From NCBI GenBank assembly GCA_030549775.1, contig CM060180.1:90745172-90809171 (forward strand): 64,000 nt of DNA, read 5' to 3'. Source of the stretch: Tamarix chinensis (taxonomy: Eukaryota > Streptophyta > Magnoliopsida > Caryophyllales > Tamaricaceae). Shown here in pieces: positions 58,481-64,000 of the stretch; position 1 is the stretch's first letter; each line of letters starts with the position of its first letter. The notes beneath the pieces are model-generated. The model ran no database searches. It was not told the origin of the DNA and saw nothing but the letters and a program-made list of their open reading frames with translations. The position numbers and the translations under genes are program-made.

Positions 58481-61134
58481 TCATTAAAATATTCAAATTA
58501 ATTTATAAACAATCAAAGGTTAAATCGAAAAATAAAAATTTATAGAAAAAATTCAAATTAAAATTGAGCACAAAAAAACAATCAAGTCAGGTGAACCAGC
58601 TAAATGATATAACAAAACTAATTGATTGGTTTTTACCAATGGAATAATATGTTTGAACTAGTTGGCTAGTTCTTATAGACCTATATCAAAACATAGAAAA
58701 TGAACCAATCAATTAGTTTCTACATAAACCAAGTCTCTTAAATTTAATTCATTTCCCAAACCCTTTTGAAAACTAATCTCAAAGCATATCTAAAATATAA
58801 TCAAGCATACCTAAATTATAATTAAACATACAACTAAGCCTTGATTAATCATACTCAAATCATAATCATATAATTGAAATAACATACATCCTACACCCTA
58901 AAAGGTAGGGGCATTACATTATGACTCTCTAAAAATCCTTTATAAAAAAGGTATAACATATCCCCAATTCTAGATGAAGATTGGGAAGGGAATCAAATAA
59001 ACACAAAATATATATCGTGAATTCCAGTAGAACTAGTTGATTGATTTTGGTATTAATTGAGTGGTTCATTGAAACTAACGAAAACAAATACACAATTTAT
59101 CAGTCAATTGATTTATCATACATTTCAGCTAATCTATGTTTATATTCATTTAAACTTTAAATATAATATACAATGCTTTTATGTATAGGGCATTAAATTG
59201 TATGAATCATCTTATGTTTGGTGTTATAACTCTAAACACCCAATTTAGATTAATATTGGAATATTTTTGTGTTAAATACTAATATGGTAATGAGATTTTG
59301 TTTAAGCCTATTTTAATAGCTCTTGTATTAGTTAGTTAGGATTTAATAGGCGGGTTGACCTTATAATTTCTTTATAATCAATACCTTTCTTAGGTATGGA
59401 CGTATCCTTAGGTTAGGACTACTACTATGGCTGGTGGTCATGGCATTAGTTAACCAAGTCGAGTTAGTGAGGTATCCTAGTACAAGCTCCTTAGAACCTT
59501 GCATTTTCATGGTATAGTGGGAGTGTTTATTCTAAAAGAACCATAGAGGGAGTTTATTAGGTCATTAAGAATGTTAATGAAAAATTAAAAATCTAACGCA
59601 CACTATATAGTAGTATGAAAATAGAATTTCTCTACATCCGCTACCAAAATAGTTTACTTTTTAGATTTTTAACCTCATGTGTGCTTTATTGATGATAATT
59701 CATCTCTTAGTTTATAAGTATACAATTTTAATGATCTTCTTGGATTTGATTTACAATTTTACCCAATTATCTTATCTAGATTTTTGGATCTACTAATCCA
59801 ATGACCTCTCTCAATAATGCTAGGTAACACATAACCTTAATATAATAAGTTTTGAAGAGAATTGTGGTTGATTACAAAGTATCTCACAATTGATACTAAT
59901 ATGAAATTTAAGAAACAATTTGTGAGTCTAATCTAGCTAGATGAAGTAGATTTTACAATCACAAAAAAAAAAGTCTAGCTAAGTAGAGTGATCATAAATA
60001 CTTTTGAAAATTTCTCAACTTAAGATGAATTTGAAAGTGAGTTATTGAGAATTAATTGTAATTAGCAGTATAGAATTAAGGTATAAGAGTGATGAGAGCT
60101 CAAAATTTGTTTCTATTATGACTTATAAATGCTATTTATACTTGCTGAACAATGTAGTCATTGGTAGAAAAAGCATTTATGCAAGTAACAGGTAGAATTA
60201 TAACATTTAATGCTGACCAATCAATCAATTAAGAGCTCTAGTTGATTGGCTACTATAGCTACTCAATTATTTGGTAAAACAAGTTAAAGGATTATGCTTA
60301 TACCTTATGTAAAAGTGTTACCATTACATAAATTAAATGATTGGTTATTGAACCAATTGATTGGTTTTTGCTACACATTTATGGTCTTATGGACATATAT
60401 TTGCAGTTGAACGGTTTAAAAAATTAGTCGATGTGTCATACTAGCCAATTGATTTATTTGCTCAAACTAGTGGATTGATTTAGTTCCTCAGGCAAAACTA
60501 TTTCACATTTTATCTAAAATTCTATTTTTGTTGGTCAAACTAGTTGATCTATTTTTAGAACTAATTAATCCACTCAAAGTGTTCAAAAAGCAAAGTGGGT
60601 TTTTTGTAGGAATAAAACCCATCATGAAATTAGTCAAACTAGTTGACTGGTTTATGACCTAGTTGATAGATTTGATGAAATCAATCAAAGTGATCAAATA
60701 GTGGCAAAATGGATTTATGCAAGAATAAAACCAATTGCCTGGTTAGTCAAACAAGTTGACCGATTTATGCAGTAATTGATTAGTTTGATGAAGCCAATCA
60801 AAATATTCAAATAGGGGTAAAACCATTCTTATCAGGATTGAAAGTGTACAATAACTAGTTGATTGGTTTTACAACTAGTCGATTGGTTTAGAGTTTTCTT
60901 TTGAAAGTTTAAACTCTTGGCTTGGAATCATAAACAAGTTGATTGATTTTAGGTGGAACTAAACATGTTCAAAACACTTTAAAAAGGATTTGGGATTTAA
61001 ACGCAATAAATAATTGATATTAAACAAAATCTAAGGGAGTTTTTAAAACCAAAAGTGTTATATTCAAACAACTTTACATGATAACATAAATCTTGTAATA
61101 TACACCATGAGGTCTTGAGTCCTGGTAGATTGAT
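58481..61134. other. AT-rich DNA with dispersed gttgattggtt-like motifs
   Basis: No gene is visible. From about 58.61 to 60.96 kb roughly 20 variants of a short motif (aattgattggttt, tagttgactggttt, accaatcaatta and so on) occur on both strands. A string gggcattaca at about 58.91 kb, read in reverse as TGTAATGCCCC, resembles the start of a Del-type LTR on the minus strand; its other end was not found. Confidence 0.5.
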
Positions 61135-61149
61135 CACTACAAAATAATT

Positions 61150-61385
61150 GCCTTTTGCCAACAGAAACTTAGGCACATATACTTTTTCTGTTGGTAAAAG
61201 TAACTAATACCAACAGATAATTTTCTGTAGGCAATAATGTAGTTTTTCCCACAGAAATTTTTTATCTGTTGGTATTAATATGTTATGCCAACAGATCTTT
61301 TACCATCACTTATATCTGTGGTTATTAGTAATATTATACCAACAGAACTAATACCCACATTTACATCTGTTGGTATTAGTGTTTA
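61150..61385. repeat. CACTA subterminal repeats
   Basis: At least seven copies of the core accaacaga/tctgttggt, several extended with ataccaaca or ttggtattag. The strand alternates, so neighbouring copies could form hairpins. An (aat)n run follows at about 61450-61490. Confidence 0.8.
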
Positions 61386-61448
61386 TGAAATTCAACAATA
61401 ATATTTATTTTTATATAATTTTAATAATGATTAATTCTATTCTTTTTA

Positions 61449-61491
<43 letters not shown>

Positions 61492-61840
61492 GTCATTATT
61501 AGAAATAATAGTTTACATATTTTATTATTAATTATTATTTTATTTCTAATTTTTTATATTAATATTGTTCATAATGGTGTCTTTTAACAATTATAATGAA
61601 ATAATATATATTATATCTACTACCATTTACTATTAAATTAATTTATTATTAAATACTACCAATTATCATTCAAATCTATATTATCTTAAAAATAATAAAT
61701 ATTATCAATAATCATTCACATTATTAATAATATATTAGTAATTATTAGATGCTATTATTAATTTATTTAAAATAATGATTCATATTATTCTTATTAATAT
61801 AATTCTTTATTAATGATTACTAAGAATAATTATTTTAGGA

Positions 61841-61871
<31 letters not shown>

Positions 61872-62189
61872 TTAATAAAAAATATTATTACTAATTGTTG
61901 GAAATTGTGATTAATATTTACATTATTCATATTTGTATTTATTTCCCATTATTAATTATTTTTAATAATAATTATTATTTTATTATAAATTATGATGAAT
62001 ATTATCTTAATAATACATTATAAAATATTAATTTCGATTAAATTTAATCTATTTAAAATTATATTTTTGACATAAATTCTTTTAAATATTTGAAAAAGAA
62101 AAAAAAAAGAATAGCAGCAGCTCTCGCCCCTTATTTGACATAAATAATTGACAAATTCTAACAATAACACACGCATGCTGCCCCCGCCC

Positions 62190-62530
62190 CTTATTCCCTT
62201 TCCTGTTTGAGTCTCAACAACACCACATTTCTTCTGAGTCTCGACGCCTCCACCTCCCTCCCTTAGTTCCTGTGGTTCGTTGTCGAGCGACCGTCGCACA
62301 CCGCCTCGCCGCCGCTCGACCGTGCCGCCAGAGCTCCCTGTCGTCGCACACGGCAGCATCAGGGGAGCAGCAGCAGCGGAACAGCAGTAGTGGAAGGGCA
62401 GCAGCGGCGCGCCACCGGCCGGACAACTCCAGCGTCGGTCGGCCACTAGCGATTGCTCCTCTCCCACCGACGAAGCTCCGCCGCCCTTTACCTGCATTGA
62501 TTTGGCTTATTTCGTTTGGTATAATTTCCC
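62190..62530 (+). other. GC-rich block within the CACTA element
   Basis: This abrupt GC-rich island (gccgccgctcgaccgtgccg, agcagcagcagcggaacagc) sits in AT-rich surroundings and ends in cgaaaccctaattttttg, which looks like a 5' leader. Frames on both strands are open but Arg/Ala/Ser-rich and unconvincing. It may be the promoter/first exon of the element's transposition gene or a captured host fragment. Confidence 0.45.
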
Positions 62531-63632
62531 GAAACCCTAATTTTTTGTTTTGATTAATTATGAAAGAATGTGCTTTAATTAAGCTAAATTAGTTATTTAA
62601 TTAAGTATATATGTATTGTATGATTGAATTGGATATGCTAATTATGTGATATATGTTGATTTTTGGAATTTGTGATTATTGACCCGGTTATGTCCGGATA
62701 TGTTGGATTCGGTTGATTAAGCTATTTGGGATAATTTGATTATGCATTATACTTTAAAATATACTTAATTTCGTATTGGAATTGTCAATTTAAGAAAATT
62801 GTGCGAAATTATTCAGAATTTGATTTTTACGTCAAATCCTTGCGAATTTAAATTGAATTGTATAATTGAGTTATTTTATTAAATTGATTATACAATTTGT
62901 AATAGAATATGTTTAATTTCATTTCGGAACCGTCAATTTAAATATTTTGGCAAGATTTGACCGAATTTATAGTACGGGCTCAAAAACGCTTATTATGTTA
63001 AATTGGGTATTTTTTTATTTTTTTAATCAATTGAGTATATAATATGTTATAAAATAGGTCTTATTACATTTCAAAACATTTAATTTAAATAAATTAATAA
63101 AATTTGACCAAGTTGTATTTTAACACGTTCAATTTGGATTTATTGGTTTGAATGATCCGGATTTGTATTTTGGACTTTAAAACCCTAAGTTTTGGGAATA
63201 GATTATGAAATCAATTAAATTGAGTTAAAATCAGCTAGCTTTGATTTAAAATCAATTAAATGAAGTTTTTAACTTATCATTTGGATCAATTTTATAAAAT
63301 TGATTGATTTGATATTTTGGGGTTGTAAGCCCTAATTGTGTAAGTGATTTTTACATATGTATACTAGTTAATTTATAGTTTTTTGGTTTCTCTTTGGTCA
63401 TTTTGCTTAAGGTTTTGATTTGGTGATAGGTTGCTTGTATGATTTGTGGGTTTATGGGTCTTTTTCTAGGGCTTTTGAGCTACAAGTGCTCAAAGCTAAT
63501 GCTTTATAGCCTAATGTACTTGGTTTTTCCTTTTATGCCTATAATGGCCTAACATTCTTTTGGTTATCTCTAAGATTTTGTGTTAATGTAGCTATATTAT
63601 CTTTTTTTATTGGTTCATAATATGCAGCATAA

Positions 63633-63836
63633 TTTTTTTACTTTCCTGAAAATCGAGAGCCATATAAGTGGGCATTGGGTAAAATCCATGAAGCTTGGAG
63701 ATCTCATAAGTCTGAGTTGAAGGTGGTTCATTTTGATGGAAAAACATACAATCAAGCAATACATTCTAGGCCAAAGGAAATACCCGAGACTATGTGGTTA
63801 GAGATGGTAAAATTTTGGGAATCTCCAAAAGGCAAG
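63633..63836 (+). CDS. En/Spm-type transposon protein exon, partial
   Basis: The frame reads FFYFPENREPYKWALG, IHEAWRSHKSELKVVHF and then PKEIPETMWLEMVKFWESP with a final KGK. I recognise it as the plant En/Spm-like domain (Transposase_24/Ptta type) that CACTA elements encode besides the main transposase. A GTAGTG donor follows at 63837 and an acceptor (ttgcttag, ending 63937) leads to further Lys/Arg-rich sequence at the window end. Upstream, a cag acceptor at 63627 would include an in-frame TAA at 63630-63632, so either the true acceptor differs or this copy is damaged. Confidence 0.65.
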
Positions 63837-64000
63837 GTAGTGATTTCTCATTTAATTATTAAAAAAAAATAGGCTATGACTATGATAGTTTGATTAGTTT
63901 ATTTTTTATACTAATATTTTTTTCTCATATTGCTTAGGAAGAAGTCAAAGAGGGATTCTCAATCGTGCAAAGTTAAAAATGTGTTCATATACTGGTTCAA

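Larger units (their letters stand above)
61135..64000 (+). mobile_element. CACTA (En/Spm) transposon, left part
   Basis: The terminus CACTACAAAATAATT at 61135 is the classic start of plant CACTA elements. It is followed by several subterminal copies of accaacaga and its complement tctgttggt (61.16-61.38 kb) in both orientations, as expected for transposase-binding subterminal repeats. A long AT-rich stretch, a GC-rich block (62.19-62.53 kb) and an exon with an En/Spm-type plant transposon domain (63.63-63.84 kb) follow. The element runs out of the window, so the right terminus, the 3-bp duplication and the main transposase gene are not visible. Confidence 0.82.

Noticed and set aside
62018..62553. 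Arg/Ala-rich frames on both strands in the GC island
   Set aside because: Open on both strands because of GC-rich codons. No motif was recognised, so it is reported only as a composition feature.

Overview
This window is repeat-dominated nuclear DNA from a flowering plant. It is AT-rich and has no intact host gene that I can support. The evidence for a plant is the set of elements: Ty3/Gypsy retrotransposons with plant-type integrases, a Cassandra-type TRIM whose LTRs carry a 5S rRNA-like sequence, an LTR followed by a Tat/Athila-type tRNA-Asp primer site, an endogenous caulimovirid (plant pararetrovirus) fragment, a CACTA element with a plant En/Spm-type domain, and one exon closely resembling plant POT1. 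The species cannot be told from this. The density of nested, decayed elements suggests pericentromeric or other gene-poor chromatin.

Layout. 1-6.8 kb: AT-rich DNA with a pyrimidine tract, a POT1-like exon (4020-4172) with a possible remnant of the next exon, and a possible copia-type primer site. 6.8-15.8 kb: a complete but decayed minus-strand Ty3/Gypsy element with two LTRs and identical TAATT target duplications. It is interrupted by a 1.27-kb composite insert (a LINE tail plus a GC-richer ORF of unknown function at 8201-8989) and by a 1,019-bp Cassandra TRIM. 16.0-17.4 kb: solo LTR with perfect GTTGC duplications. 18.1-21.9 kb: about eight tandem copies of a ~505-bp unit. 22.0-25.8 kb: 3.8-kb solo LTR with perfect CAATA duplications. 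26.2-44.5 kb: a five-level nest. A minus-strand solo LTR holds a plus-strand solo LTR of the same family, which holds a Ty3/Gypsy element. The 5' LTR of that element holds a Tat/Athila-type LTR+PBS fragment, which holds a 5'-truncated LINE. The Gypsy element also carries an in-place inversion of its protease segment. A pure (GAA)67 tract lies in the outermost LTR.

44.5-49.9 kb: AT-rich DNA with microsatellites and a possible tRNA-derived SINE. 50.7-58.5 kb: a degenerate plus-strand Del/Tekay-like Gypsy element split by a 4.5-kb hAT-like TIR element with 8-bp duplications. That element contains a 3.8-kb endogenous pararetrovirus remnant bounded on both sides by TA/CA dinucleotide runs. 58.5-61.1 kb: AT-rich DNA with about 20 dispersed copies of a degenerate gttgattggtt-like motif. 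From 61,135 to the window end: the left part of a CACTA (En/Spm) transposon, with CACTA terminus, subterminal repeats, a GC-rich block and an En/Spm-type domain exon.

Nothing here forms a working pathway. Most coding traces are broken mobile-element genes. The features most worth follow-up are the unidentified ORF at 8.2-9.0 kb, the in-place retrotransposon inversion, the three-layer hAT/pararetrovirus/Gypsy structure, and the POT1 exon.
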